NCBI RefSeq assembly: GCF_009883055.1
Contig: NZ_WWVR01000009.1
Span: forward strand, 31,469 to 95,468
Direction: 5' to 3'
DNA: 64,000 nt
DNA from: Blautia sp. BIOML-A1
Lineage (GTDB): Bacteria > Bacillota > Clostridia > Lachnospirales > Lachnospiraceae
Each line of letters starts with the position of its first letter. The first letter of the stretch is position 1. The notes under the pieces were generated by a model, which saw only the letters and a list, made by a program, of their open reading frames with translations, was not told the origin of the DNA and searched no databases. The position numbers were made by a program, and so were the translations under genes. This document shows, piece after piece, positions 15,682 to 24,331 of this stretch.

Positions 15682-17073
15682 ATGATAGTTACATTGATTG
15701 AAAAAATTTACAGTTTCCTGTGGGGAGACCTGGTACAGATTCCGCTTCCGGGAGGAAGCTCACTCGGCATCTCGCTTCTGATCATTTTGCTGATCCCGAC
15801 AGGAATTTACTTTACGATTCGGACGCGATTTCTTCCGATCCGTCTGTTTCCGGATATGGTAGGTGCACTGGTTGAGAAGAAAAAGGAAAAAAACAGTCTC
15901 TCATCCTTCCAGACGCTGATCGTATCAACTGCGACAAGAGTTGGGATGGGAAATCTGGTCGGGGTAGTTGCTGCAATTTCAGCAGGAGGTGCAGGTGCAG
16001 TTTTCTGGATGTGGGTGACTGCACTGATCGGTTCGTCCACTGCTTTTATAGAGGCAACACTGGCACAGATATACAAAGAAAAGGATCCTTTATATGGAGG
16101 CTACAGAGGCGGGCCGGCATATTATATCCACGCCTATGTGGAGGAAAAACAGAAGAAAAAAAGAAAAAAGGTTGCTGTTTCCGTGCTGTTTGCAATTTCA
16201 GGTCTGATCTGCTGGTGCGGTATCAGTCAGGTGATCAGCAATTCAGTTGTTTCTTCTTTTAAAAATGCATTTTCAATCCCGCCAATCTGTACAACCGTTA
16301 TACTTGTTGCGGTTGCTGCGGTGATCGTACTTAGGAAGAATGCAACGGTGAAGGTTCTGGATATGATCGTGCCGGTGATGGCGGTGTGCTATTTTGCAAT
16401 TACGATACTGATCATCGTAATGAATTTTGGAAGACTTCCGGGAGTTTTTGGAAGAATTTTCCAGGAGGCTTTTGGATTTCGCCAGGCGGCAGCAGGAGGC
16501 TTTGGTGCGGTACTGATGAATGGAGTCAAGAGAGGACTTTTTTCTAATGAAGCAGGCTCCGGATCTGCAGCCTGCGCGGCAGCAGCAGCGGAATGTGATC
16601 AGCCGGTTAAGGCAGGGCTGGTTCAGGCGCTTGGAGTTTTTGTAGATACGATCGTGATCTGCAGCTGTACAGCAATGATCATGCTTCTGGCTCCTGAAGA
16701 AAAGGTCGCAGGACTTTCTGGAATGGATCTTCTGCAGACTGCGATGGAGCATCATCTGGGAAAATTTGGTGTCATTTTTATTGCAGTGACGCTATTTTTG
16801 TTCAGCTTTTCAACCTTCCTTGGAATTCTGTTTTATGCAAGAAGTAACGTGGCATATCTTTTCGGAGACAGCTGGGCATGGCAGACTGCTTATAAAGTAC
16901 TTGCACTGGTCATGCTGTTTATCGGAGGTCTTGCGGCCTATACCTTCGTATGGGATCTTGGGGACGTGGGAATCGGACTGATGACGATATTCAACATTAT
17001 TATATTGTATCCGCAGGGCGAGAAGGCACTGAGGGAACTGAAGGAATATGAAAAAGCCAAAAAATCAAAATAA
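15682..17073 (+). CDS. Sodium:alanine symporter, AGCS family
   Basis: A 463-residue polytopic membrane protein of the alanine or glycine:cation symporter family, importing alanine or glycine with Na+. The family signature ATRVGMGNLVGVVAAISAGG near residue 85 and the adjacent GAVFWMWVTALIG are clear, as is the later GLFSNEAGSGSAACAAAAA segment. About ten hydrophobic segments are visible from residue 20 to 450, and the tail is short and lysine-rich. It has its own promoter and an intrinsic terminator, so it is probably transcribed alone. Substrate within the family (alanine versus glycine) is not decided by sequence inspection. Confidence 0.92.
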   Translation: MIVTLIEKIYSFLWGDLVQIPLPGGSSLGISLLIILLIPTGIYFTIRTRFLPIRLFPDMVGALVEKKKEKNSLSSFQTLIVSTATRVGMGNLVGVVAAISAGGAGAVFWMWVTALIGSSTAFIEATLAQIYKEKDPLYGGYRGGPAYYIHAYVEEKQKKKRKKVAVSVLFAISGLICWCGISQVISNSVVSSFKNAFSIPPICTTVILVAVAAVIVLRKNATVKVLDMIVPVMAVCYFAITILIIVMNFGRLPGVFGRIFQEAFGFRQAAAGGFGAVLMNGVKRGLFSNEAGSGSAACAAAAAECDQPVKAGLVQALGVFVDTIVICSCTAMIMLLAPEEKVAGLSGMDLLQTAMEHHLGKFGVIFIAVTLFLFSFSTFLGILFYARSNVAYLFGDSWAWQTAYKVLALVMLFIGGLAAYTFVWDLGDVGIGLMTIFNIIILYPQGEKALRELKEYEKAKKSK

Positions 17074-17084
17074 ACATATCAAAA

Positions 17085-17112
17085 GGGTGCGGTCTCTGAC
17101 TGCATCCTTTTT
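17085..17112 (+). terminator. Intrinsic terminator after the symporter
   Basis: Ten-base-pair stem GGGTGCGGTC/GACTGCATCC with a TCT loop, then TTTTT (17108-17112). Confidence 0.85.
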
Positions 17113-17149
17113 GTACATAAAAGAATGCAGTTAAACTATCAGAGGATAC

Positions 17150-17178
17150 TTGCTGTAAACTGTCAGAAATGCTATATT
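17150..17178 (+). promoter_or_regulatory. Promoter of the GntR regulator with a nearby direct repeat
   Basis: TTGCTG (17150-17155), 17-base spacer, TATATT (17173-17178). A direct repeat AAACT[AG]TCAGA occurs near 17133 and 17158, flanking and overlapping the promoter; its meaning is unknown. Confidence 0.4.
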
Positions 17179-17305
17179 ATAATAAGAAATAACTGTCATA
17201 CTGTGCAGTTGTACCAAAAATGAACTGTACGGAACAGACGGTGAAAAAATGATACCGTCTGTAAGAAATATACAGGCGGAAATGGAATGCGGAGGCATAG
17301 AGAGT

Positions 17306-18013
17306 ATGTTTAAAGAAATTGGGGATGAACGGGCTTTTAACGGAATTTTAAATCAGATCATAGAGAACATTCAGAATGGCAATCTCAAGGCGGGAGCTGC
17401 CCTTCCGGCTGAGCGGACGATGGCGGAGACCATGGGAGTGTCCAGACCGGCAGTCAGAGAAGTTCTGAGAGCACTGGAACTGCTGGGAATAGTCAAGTCG
17501 GTGCCGGGAGGCGGGAATTATATTACGGAGGATCTGGATACCTGGCTGATCGGACCATTATCCATACTTTTCAAATTAAATAATGGATATCTGCGTCAGA
17601 ATCAGCAGTTCCGTGCGGCTCTGGAAAGAGAAGCGGCAATTCTTGCAGCAAGAAAGTGTACACCGCTGGATGCAGCAGAATTATGGATGATTCTTGCACG
17701 TCTGGACGCGGCAGAAGATGAAAAGATACGAGGTGAACTGGATCGTGAACTTCACCAGAAGATTGCAAAGATCGCAGACAACCCGATGGTTTACAGTGTC
17801 CTTGCGGCGGCGGATCAGCTTACTGAGAATATTGTTTCCGGGACGAGAGACTACATTATGAAGAAGAATAATTCTGCCAGAGAGGTTGATGACCAGCATC
17901 ATCGGCTTGTTGAGGCGATCATCAACGGAGATGTAGAACAGGCGGAACGATGTATGTCCGAACATATGGATACGATTGAACGTTATATGGAAGAAATGCA
18001 AAAAAAATCCTGA
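17306..18013 (+). CDS. GntR family transcriptional regulator, FadR/FCD subfamily
   Basis: A 235-residue regulator. Residues about 10-75 form the winged helix-turn-helix (LKAGAALPAERTMAETMGVSRPAVREVLRALELLGIV), with the conserved PAER and SRPxVREAL-type recognition helix. The rest is an all-helical FCD ligand domain; ELHQKIAKIADNPMV and HHRLVEAIINGDVEQAE supply the usual metal/ligand residues (Asp and His). FCD regulators typically bind organic acids. The preferred start is the ATG at 17306 behind GGAGG (17291-17295); the in-frame ATG at 17249 would add 19 residues. Two operator-like palindromes lie directly downstream, around the promoter of the malate/lactate dehydrogenase gene, which is therefore the likely target. 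Confidence 0.9.
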   Translation: MFKEIGDERAFNGILNQIIENIQNGNLKAGAALPAERTMAETMGVSRPAVREVLRALELLGIVKSVPGGGNYITEDLDTWLIGPLSILFKLNNGYLRQNQQFRAALEREAAILAARKCTPLDAAELWMILARLDAAEDEKIRGELDRELHQKIAKIADNPMVYSVLAAADQLTENIVSGTRDYIMKKNNSAREVDDQHHRLVEAIINGDVEQAERCMSEHMDTIERYMEEMQKKS

Positions 18014-18056
18014 GAAATTTTGGGCATTTTTACAGAATAAATTGATATGACCTCTA

Positions 18057-18110
18057 TTGTATTTTGGTAATGCCAGTGGTATAATTAAAATACAAATTGG
18101 TAATGCCAAT
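18057..18110 (+). promoter_or_regulatory. Promoter with two GntR-type operators upstream of the malate/lactate dehydrogenase gene
   Basis: TTGTAT (18057-18062), 17-base spacer and TATAAT (18080-18085). TTGGTAATGCCA at 18064-18075 sits in the spacer; a second copy, within the 15-bp ATTGGTAATGCCAAT at 18096-18110, lies at or just after the expected transcription start. The copies are 33 bases apart, about three helical turns. The half-site TTGG...CCAA resembles the TGGT-N3-ACCA-like sites of FadR-subfamily GntR proteins. Placement predicts repression by steric block. Confidence 0.75.
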
Positions 18111-18147
18111 AAATAAAATCGGCACTACCGGAAAGAGGGACGAAACA

Positions 18148-19278
18148 ATGGGATATGTGAAATGGTCATATGAGACACTGAATCATTTTTGCGGAGACGT
18201 ATTCAAGGCGTTTGGTTTTACAGAGGAAGAAAGCAATCAGATCAAGGATGTGCTTCTTACTGCTGACCTTTATGGGATAGAAAGTCATGGTATGCAGAGA
18301 ATGGTGCGTTATCATAAGGGAATCGAAAAGGGAACGATCCATCCGCAGGCAAAGCCTGAAGTTGTATTTGAAACACCGATATCTGCAGTGATTGACGGTC
18401 ATAATGGAATGGGACAGCTTATTTCTGTTTATGCAATGAAAAAAGCCATCGAAAAAGCCAAAAAAACCGGCGTTGGAATTGTAACTGTCCGTGAGTCAAA
18501 TCATTTCGGTATCGCCGGATATTATGCAAAGATGGCGTGCGATGAGGGACTTCTGGGAATGGCCTGCACCAATTCAGAGGCTATTATGGTTCCTACGTTT
18601 GGCAAAAAAGCCATGCTTGGATCAAATCCGATCGCAGTAGCTATGCCGGCAGACCCGTATCCGTTCTTCTTTGACTGCTCTACCACAGTAGTTACAAGAG
18701 GAAAACTCGAGATGTACAACAAGATGGAGAAACCGCTTCCTGATGGATGGGCACTGGACAAGGATGGTCATGCAAGTACAGACGCACCGGATGTCCTTGC
18801 CAATATTGTCGCAAAGAAGGGCGGCGGAATCATGCCTCTCGGTGGAAATGAAGAAGTTACAGGAAGTCACAAGGGATATGGATATGGTATGCTGTGTGAA
18901 CTGTTCAGTTCCATTCTTTCCATGGGTGTTACTTCAGATCACTGCTGTACATTCCCGGATAAAACAGGAATCTGTCATGGATTTATGGCAATCGATCCGG
19001 CTGTATTTGGTGATCCTCAGGCAATCTGCAGACATTTTTCAGAATATCTGGAAGCTCTGAGAGAAAGCCCGAAGGCAGAAGGCAAAGACCGTATTTATAC
19101 ACATGGTGAAAAAGAAGTCTTTGCAGAAAAAGAAAGAAGAGAGCATGGAATTCCGGTAAACGACAATACGATGGTTGAACTTGCAAATCTGTGTGGATAT
19201 CTCAAACTTGACTTTGGTAAATATTTTGAAGGATATGAGCTTCCAAAAGACAGTAAATTCTTTACAGGAAATTATTAA
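18148..19278 (+). CDS. Malate/L-lactate dehydrogenase family oxidoreductase (type 2)
   Basis: A 376-residue NAD(P)-dependent 2-hydroxyacid dehydrogenase of the malate/lactate dehydrogenase type 2 family, unrelated to the Rossmann-fold LDH/MDH. Visible motifs are GIESHGMQRM (residues 43-52, substrate-binding His/Arg), DGHNGMGQ, and RESNHFGIAGYYA with the catalytic His119; the C-terminal part carries GSHKGYGYGM. Substrate could be malate, lactate, ureidoglycolate or another 2-hydroxyacid. The malic enzyme gene next door argues for malate. The ATG at 18148 follows GGAAAGAGGGA; upstream in-frame starts at 18097 fall inside the second operator. Confidence 0.88.
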   Translation: MGYVKWSYETLNHFCGDVFKAFGFTEEESNQIKDVLLTADLYGIESHGMQRMVRYHKGIEKGTIHPQAKPEVVFETPISAVIDGHNGMGQLISVYAMKKAIEKAKKTGVGIVTVRESNHFGIAGYYAKMACDEGLLGMACTNSEAIMVPTFGKKAMLGSNPIAVAMPADPYPFFFDCSTTVVTRGKLEMYNKMEKPLPDGWALDKDGHASTDAPDVLANIVAKKGGGIMPLGGNEEVTGSHKGYGYGMLCELFSSILSMGVTSDHCCTFPDKTGICHGFMAIDPAVFGDPQAICRHFSEYLEALRESPKAEGKDRIYTHGEKEVFAEKERREHGIPVNDNTMVELANLCGYLKLDFGKYFEGYELPKDSKFFTGNY

Positions 19279-19299
19279 TAGATTAGAATAAAATAGATG

Positions 19300-19326
19300 G
19301 TTGCTGTGAACGGAGTGAACAGTAAC
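19300..19326. repeat. Small palindrome, GTTGCTGT...ACAGTAAC
   Basis: Eight-base-pair arms at 19300-19307 and 19319-19326. Related palindromes occur at 25309-25328 and 43308-43334. Not followed by a T-run. Confidence 0.5.
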
Positions 19327-19389
19327 AGCAGAAGACAGCCGGAATCATACGGCTTCACAAAATTTAAGATACCGGGGAGGACAACAGAA

Positions 19390-20565
19390 ATGGATTATGC
19401 AAAAGAATCTTTAAGACTGCATGGAGAATGGAAAGGTAAGATTGAAGTTGTAACAAGAGTACCTGTAGAAAATAAGGATGATCTGTCACTTGCTTATACA
19501 CCTGGAGTTGCACAGCCTTGTCTGGAAATCCAGAAGGATGTAAACAAATCCTACGAACTCACAAGAAGATGGAACATGTGTCTGGTAGTTACCGACGGTT
19601 CTGCTGTTCTTGGACTTGGAAACATCGGACCGGAAGCCGGAATGCCGGTTATGGAAGGTAAATGTGTCCTTTTCAAGGCATTTGGTGATGTAGATGCATT
19701 CCCGCTCTGCATTAAGAGCAACGATGTGGATGAGATTGTAAATACAATCTACATGATCTCCGGTTCCTTTGGTGGAGTAAACCTGGAAGATATCTCCGCA
19801 CCGAGATGTTTTGAAATCGAGAAGAAACTGAAAGAAAAATGTGATATTCCGATCTTCCATGATGACCAGCATGGTACTGCAATCATCACACTGGCAGGTC
19901 TTACCAATGCACTTAAAGTTGTCGGCAAGAAGAAAGAGGATGTCCGTATTGTAATGAACGGAGCCGGAGCAGCAGCAATCTCTATCGCACGTCTGCTTCT
20001 TACAGCCGGATTTAAGAACATCACACTCTGTGACAGAAAGGGTGCAATCTATGAGGGACGTCCGGAAGGAATGAACCCAGTCAAAGATGAAATGAGCAAA
20101 GTGACCAATCTGGATAAGAAAGCAGGTTCTCTGGCAGATATGCTGGTTGGCGCAGATGTATTTATCGGTGTATCCGCACCGGGAGCAGTTACAACAGAGA
20201 TGGTTAAGACCATGAACAAAGATGCGATCATCTTTGCATGTGCAAACCCGACTCCGGAAATCTTCCCGGATGATGCCAAAGCAGGCGGAGCCAAAGTTAT
20301 CTCAACAGGAAGAAGTGACTTCCCGAACCAGATCAACAATGTGCTTGCATTCCCTGGTGTATTCAGAGGTGCTTTTGATGTAAGAGCAAGTGATATCAAT
20401 GATGAAATGAAGATAGCAGCGTCTGAAGCACTTGCAAATCTGATTACAGATGAGGAACTTTCTCCGGAATATATCATTCCGAAGGCATTTGATAAGAGAG
20501 TGGGACCGGCGGTAGCCAAAGCGGTTGCTGAGGCAGCAAAGAGAACCGGCGTAGCCCGTATTTAA
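19390..20565 (+). CDS. NAD-dependent malic enzyme (oxaloacetate-decarboxylating)
   Basis: A 391-residue malic enzyme of the short bacterial type, converting malate to pyruvate and CO2 with NAD(P)+ and Mn2+ or Mg2+. Visible are SLAYTPGVAQPC (catalytic Tyr36), GDVDAFP, FHDDQHGTAI (metal-binding aspartates), the nucleotide-binding NGAGAAAISIARLL, and ACANPTPEI. The ATG at 19390 follows GGGGAGGA; the longer in-frame start at 19297 would pass through the small palindrome and give a 31-residue extension unlike the family. It lies 111 bases after the 2-hydroxyacid dehydrogenase, so the two probably form a GntR-controlled malate (or related acid) module. Confidence 0.92.
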   Translation: MDYAKESLRLHGEWKGKIEVVTRVPVENKDDLSLAYTPGVAQPCLEIQKDVNKSYELTRRWNMCLVVTDGSAVLGLGNIGPEAGMPVMEGKCVLFKAFGDVDAFPLCIKSNDVDEIVNTIYMISGSFGGVNLEDISAPRCFEIEKKLKEKCDIPIFHDDQHGTAIITLAGLTNALKVVGKKKEDVRIVMNGAGAAAISIARLLLTAGFKNITLCDRKGAIYEGRPEGMNPVKDEMSKVTNLDKKAGSLADMLVGADVFIGVSAPGAVTTEMVKTMNKDAIIFACANPTPEIFPDDAKAGGAKVISTGRSDFPNQINNVLAFPGVFRGAFDVRASDINDEMKIAASEALANLITDEELSPEYIIPKAFDKRVGPAVAKAVAEAAKRTGVARI

Positions 20566-20901
20566 AAGATATACAGTAACTATTCAGAAGGTAGTATCCC
20601 GCGAGGCGTTTTGGCATGTTGTTTGCCAAAATCCCGAGACATACAATTTAATAATCAAGATGGACAATTCTCCCCGGCATAACTTATAATAGGGACAGCA
20701 AGGACGTGTGACAGCAATAGATTTTACTTCAAGGAAACGTCCGCAGTATGCCGGGGAGTGTCTTGTTTTATGCACAAAAAGGGTCTGTTCCATAGAAAAC
20801 TGTTCATTCCGGGTATAATAACATAATCAGGACGCAAAGAAATCTTTGACAAACATAGGAAGAATATGTACAATAGCAAATATGTGAAAGGGGACTATGA
20901 C
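20566..20901. other. Noncoding gap with a palindromic element before hisC
   Basis: No convincing gene; a 69-codon open frame on the minus strand (20584-20793) overlaps the palindromes and reads like repeat-derived sequence. A TATAAT at 20814-20819 could be the -10 of hisC, with no good -35. GAAAGGGG at 20886-20893 is the hisC ribosome binding site. Confidence 0.6.
20609..20758. repeat. Palindromic intergenic element: hairpin plus nested inverted repeat
   Basis: A hairpin TTTTGGCA/TGCCAAAA (20609-20616, 20624-20631) is followed by a larger inverted repeat, CTCCCCGGCAT (20670-20680) with ATGCCGGGGAG (20748-20758). Inside it a second stem, GGACGT (20702-20707) with ACGTCC (20737-20742), is nested. 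The arrangement suggests a mobile palindromic repeat or a structured RNA; I believe similar sequence recurs in Lachnospiraceae, but could not check. Confidence 0.55.
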
Positions 20902-21960
20902 ATGGTAAACTGGGAAAATAATATCCGCAGAGTTGTTCCGTATACTCCGGGAGAACAACCTGACCAGCCGGATATGATCAAACTGAACACAAATGAAAAT
21001 CCATATCCACCGGCACCGGGAGTAAGAGAAGTGCTTCGTGGCATGGATACAGACACCTTACGACTTTACCCGGACCCGGCTGCATTAGATCTTGTACATG
21101 CGATTGCTGATAATTACGGGCTTCAGGATGATCAGGTATTTGTAGGGGTAGGATCTGACGATGTACTTGCAATGAGTTTTCTTACGTTCTTTAACAGTGA
21201 GAAACCGATTCTGTTTCCGGACATTACATATTCTTTTTATGATGTGTGGGCAGACCTTTTCAGAATTCCATATGAGAGACCTGCACTGGATGAGCATTTT
21301 CACATTCGAAAAGAAGACTATTTCAGAGAAAACGGGGGAATTATATTCCCGAATCCAAATGCACCTACCGGTGTTGTAATGCCGCTTTCTGATATTGAAG
21401 ATATCGTGGCACACAATCAGGATGTGATCGTGATCGTGGATGAAGCCTATGTGGACTTTGGCACACAGTCAGCACTTCCGTTAATCGAGAAATATGAGAA
21501 CCTTCTGATCGTTCAGACCTTTTCCAAGTCAAGATCTATGGCAGGTATGAGAATCGGATTTGCTATGGGCTCACCGAAACTGATCAAATATCTGAATGAT
21601 GTAAAATATTCATTTAATTCTTATACAATGGACAGAACTGCTCTGGCAGCAGGTGTGGCAGCGGTGAAAGATCAGGAGTATTTTTGTGAAACCTGTCATA
21701 AAATTATAGAGACAAGAGAATGGACAAAGAAGGAACTGGTGAAACTGGGATTTTCTTTCGAGGATTCCAGGGCAAACTTTATTTTTGCAACGCATGAGAG
21801 CTGTTCGGCAGAGGAACTCTTTAAGGCGTTGCGTGAGCGTCATATTTATGTAAGATATTTCCCGGGCGGCCGGACTGGAAATCATCTTCGCATCACTGTA
21901 GGAACGAGAGAAGAGATGGAAACCTTCCTGGATTTTCTCGGAGAATATTTAAATAAATAA
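20902..21960 (+). CDS. hisC: Histidinol-phosphate aminotransferase
   Basis: A 352-residue fold-type I PLP aminotransferase. HisC transfers an amino group from glutamate to imidazole acetol phosphate in histidine synthesis. Motifs: KLNTNENPYPPAP near the N-terminus, FPNPNAPTG (PLP-binding Asn), VDEAYVDF (cofactor Asp/Tyr), TFSKSRSMAGMRIG with the Schiff-base lysine, and YFPGG...LRITVG near the end with the substrate carboxylate arginine. The preferred start at 20902 follows GAAAGGGG; an in-frame ATG at 20866 lacks such a site. No other his genes are nearby, so a broader aminotransferase role (such as aromatic) remains possible. Confidence 0.88.
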   Translation: MVNWENNIRRVVPYTPGEQPDQPDMIKLNTNENPYPPAPGVREVLRGMDTDTLRLYPDPAALDLVHAIADNYGLQDDQVFVGVGSDDVLAMSFLTFFNSEKPILFPDITYSFYDVWADLFRIPYERPALDEHFHIRKEDYFRENGGIIFPNPNAPTGVVMPLSDIEDIVAHNQDVIVIVDEAYVDFGTQSALPLIEKYENLLIVQTFSKSRSMAGMRIGFAMGSPKLIKYLNDVKYSFNSYTMDRTALAAGVAAVKDQEYFCETCHKIIETREWTKKELVKLGFSFEDSRANFIFATHESCSAEELFKALRERHIYVRYFPGGRTGNHLRITVGTREEMETFLDFLGEYLNK

Positions 21961-21972
21961 GGAGAATTTATA

Positions 21973-22473
21973 TTGGAAGTTTTAGTAAACTGGTTTACAG
22001 ACACTCTCGGACAGCATGTATCAAGAGAAGTGGTGATTTTTATCATTTCAATGATCCCGATCCTGGAATTAAGGGGAGGACTTCTTGCGGCATCACTTCT
22101 TAATGTCTCTATGATGAAGGCAATTCCTATCTGTATCATAGGAAATATTATTCCGATCCCGTTTATCCTTCTGTTTATCAAACAGATTTTTAAATGGCTC
22201 AAAAAAACAAAGCTCTTCCGTGGCTTTATCATAAAGCTGGAAAATCGTGCAATGGGCAAGAGTGATCAGATCAAGAGATATGAATTTCTGGGACTTTTGT
22301 TGTTTGTAGGGGTACCCCTTCCCGGAACAGGTGCATGGACAGGGTCTCTGATCGCATCTCTTCTGGAAGTTGATATCAAAAAGTCTTCAATCGCAATTTT
22401 CTGCGGTCTTATCATGGCAACTGTTATTATGTGTGTTGTCTCTTATGGTGTTGTTGGAAATCTGGTACATTAA
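21973..22473 (+). CDS. Small multidrug export family membrane protein
   Basis: A 166-residue protein with about four to five hydrophobic segments and the pattern of the Sm_multidrug_ex family: IISMIPILELRGGLLAAS near residue 25, GNIIPIPFILLFIKQIFKWLK, and FVGVPLPGTGAWTGSLIASLL near residue 115. The family's transport substrate is not well established. The start is TTG at 21973, 8 bases after AAGGAG, right behind hisC (12-base gap), so they are probably co-transcribed. Confidence 0.8.
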   Translation: MEVLVNWFTDTLGQHVSREVVIFIISMIPILELRGGLLAASLLNVSMMKAIPICIIGNIIPIPFILLFIKQIFKWLKKTKLFRGFIIKLENRAMGKSDQIKRYEFLGLLLFVGVPLPGTGAWTGSLIASLLEVDIKKSSIAIFCGLIMATVIMCVVSYGVVGNLVH

Positions 22474-22517
22474 ACGGAACAGTTACGATTTTTGAAATTG
22501 AGAAACAGAGGTTTTTT

Positions 22518-23936
22518 ATGAGAGAAAAATATGAATCATTGTCATTGGCGACATTAAAAGATTTAGCAAAGGCAAGAGGTTTAAAGGGGATTTCCACTCT
22601 GAGAAAGCCGGAACTGATCGACCGTATGCTGCAGGAAGATGAAAGAGAAGCAGCGGTCCAAAAAGAAACATCCCCTAAGACACAGGAAAGCGTGCAGACA
22701 GAAAAGTCTGAGGAACCGGTGAGAGAGCAAAGAAATTTTGACAATCCAGGTGAAAGACCGGTACGTCAGGAATTTCGGGCACGTGAAAACAGAGAGACGG
22801 CACAGCTTGACAGTGGAGAGAAGGCAAACGGTATTCTGGAAGTACTTCCGGATGGATATGGTTTTATCCGCTGTGAGAATTATCTGCCGGGCGAAAATGA
22901 TATCTATGTTTCACCGTCTCAGATCCGTCGATTTAATCTGAAAACAGGTGATATTCTGAAAGGAAATATCCGGATCAAGACGCAGGGTGAGAAATTCAGT
23001 GCACTTCTCTATGTGGATTCTATTAATGGATTTCATCCAAGTGAGGGACCGAAGCGATATAATTTCGAAGATATGACACCGATTTTTCCGAACGAAAAGC
23101 TTCGGATGGAGCGTCCGGGGGGAACGGTCGCGATGCGTATCATGGATCTTTTGAGTCCGATCGGAAAAGGGCAGAGAGGTATGATCGTATCTCCGCCGAA
23201 AGCAGGTAAGACCACGCTTCTTAAGGATGTGGCAAAATCTATCCTGCAGAACAGCCCATCCATGCATCTTCTTATTCTTCTGATCGATGAACGTCCGGAG
23301 GAGGTAACGGATATTAAAGAAGAAATCCAGGGTGATAATGTAGAAGTTATTTATTCTACGTTTGATGAGCTCCCGGAACATCATAAGCGTGTTTCAGAGA
23401 TGGTTGTGGAGCGTGCACGCCGCCTTGTAGAGCATAAGCAGGACGTTACAATCCTCCTTGATTCCATCACGAGGCTTGCAAGGGCTTATAATCTCTGTGT
23501 GACTCCGAGCGGAAGGACACTTTCCGGTGGTCTGGATCCAGCGGCACTTCATATGCCAAAGCGGTTTTTTGGTGCGGCGCGTAATATGAGAGAGGGCGGA
23601 AGCCTCACGATCCTTGCCACAGCTCTTGTAGATACCGGAAGTAAGATGGATGATGTGATTTATGAGGAGTTCAAGGGAACGGGTAATATGGAACTTGTTC
23701 TGGATCGTAAGCTTCAGGAGAAACGTGTATTCCCTGCAATTGATATTCAGAAATCTGGTACCAGACGAGAGGATCTTCTTCTTACAAAAGAAGAACAGGA
23801 AACGGTCTACAATATGCGCAGAGCCTTGAACAGTCTTAAGGCGGAAGATGCGGTAGAACAGATTCTGAATATGTTCTCAAAGACAAAGACAAATGAAGAA
23901 TTTGTCCAGATGGCCAAAAAACAGAAATTTTTATAA
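22518..23936 (+). CDS. rho: Transcription termination factor Rho
   Basis: A 472-residue Rho, the hexameric RNA-dependent ATPase that ends transcription. It has an N-terminal SAP-like helical region (residues 1-40, [29 protein letters not shown]), a polar linker of about 50 residues, an RNA-binding cold-shock-like domain ([12 protein letters not shown]...[12 protein letters not shown]), Walker A ([10 protein letters not shown]), Walker B ([13 protein letters not shown]) and the R-loop/Q-loop region ([22 protein letters not shown]). The ATG at 22518 gives the usual N-terminus. An upstream frame at 22431 overlaps the preceding gene and is unlikely to be used. Confidence 0.97.
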   Translation: MREKYESLSLATLKDLAKARGLKGISTLRKPELIDRMLQEDEREAAVQKETSPKTQESVQTEKSEEPVREQRNFDNPGERPVRQEFRARENRETAQLDSGEKANGILEVLPDGYGFIRCENYLPGENDIYVSPSQIRRFNLKTGDILKGNIRIKTQGEKFSALLYVDSINGFHPSEGPKRYNFEDMTPIFPNEKLRMERPGGTVAMRIMDLLSPIGKGQRGMIVSPPKAGKTTLLKDVAKSILQNSPSMHLLILLIDERPEEVTDIKEEIQGDNVEVIYSTFDELPEHHKRVSEMVVERARRLVEHKQDVTILLDSITRLARAYNLCVTPSGRTLSGGLDPAALHMPKRFFGAARNMREGGSLTILATALVDTGSKMDDVIYEEFKGTGNMELVLDRKLQEKRVFPAIDIQKSGTRREDLLLTKEEQETVYNMRRALNSLKAEDAVEQILNMFSKTKTNEEFVQMAKKQKFL

Positions 23937-23941
23937 ATAGC

Positions 23942-23970
23942 TTGCAATTCTATATTCACTGTGTTATAAT
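23942..23970 (+). promoter_or_regulatory. Promoter for rpmE
   Basis: TTGCAA (23942-23947), 17-base spacer, TATAAT (23965-23970). The -35 starts six bases after the rho stop. Confidence 0.7.
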
Positions 23971-24055
23971 CAGAAAGCTGTGAAATAGTAAATTCGTAAT
24001 TATTCAGTAAATTAATACGAATAGAAAATAGAACAAACATAGAGAGGTGAAAATC

Positions 24056-24259
24056 ATGCGTGAAGGAATCCATCCGAACTACTATCAGGCAACTGTAACC
24101 TGCAACTGTGGAAACACATTCGTAACAGGATCTACAAAGAAAGATATCCACGTAGAAATCTGTTCCAAATGCCATCCATTCTATACAGGACAGCAGAAAG
24201 CGGCTCAGGCTCGCGGACGTATTGATAAGTTCAACAGAAAATACGGCTTAAACAAATAA
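24056..24259 (+). CDS. rpmE: 50S ribosomal protein L31, zinc-binding form
   Basis: A 67-residue L31 with the four zinc-ligand cysteines (Cys16, Cys18, Cys36, Cys39 in TCNCGN and [10 protein letters not shown]), so this is the zinc-containing C+ form rather than the zinc-independent paralogue. AGAGAGGTGAA precedes the ATG at 24056; a GTG at 24047 in frame would overlap that site. It has its own promoter and a terminator. The rho-rpmE order is common in Firmicutes. Confidence 0.97.
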   Translation: MREGIHPNYYQATVTCNCGNTFVTGSTKKDIHVEICSKCHPFYTGQQKAAQARGRIDKFNRKYGLNK

Positions 24260-24274
24260 TTATAACGAGAGAAC

Positions 24275-24306
24275 AGGTTGAGGTTGGGAAATCTCAACCT
24301 TTCTTT
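24275..24306 (+). terminator. Intrinsic terminator after rpmE
   Basis: Eight-base-pair stem AGGTTGAG/CTCAACCT (24275-24282, 24293-24300) with a T-rich tail TTCTTT. Confidence 0.65.
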
Positions 24307-24331
24307 GCTTCTTGGGACAATGGAGTGACAT

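Noticed and set aside
20584..20793. A 69-codon minus-strand gene before hisC
   Set aside because: It spans the nested palindromes and its codons follow the repeat structure, so it is probably repeat-derived.
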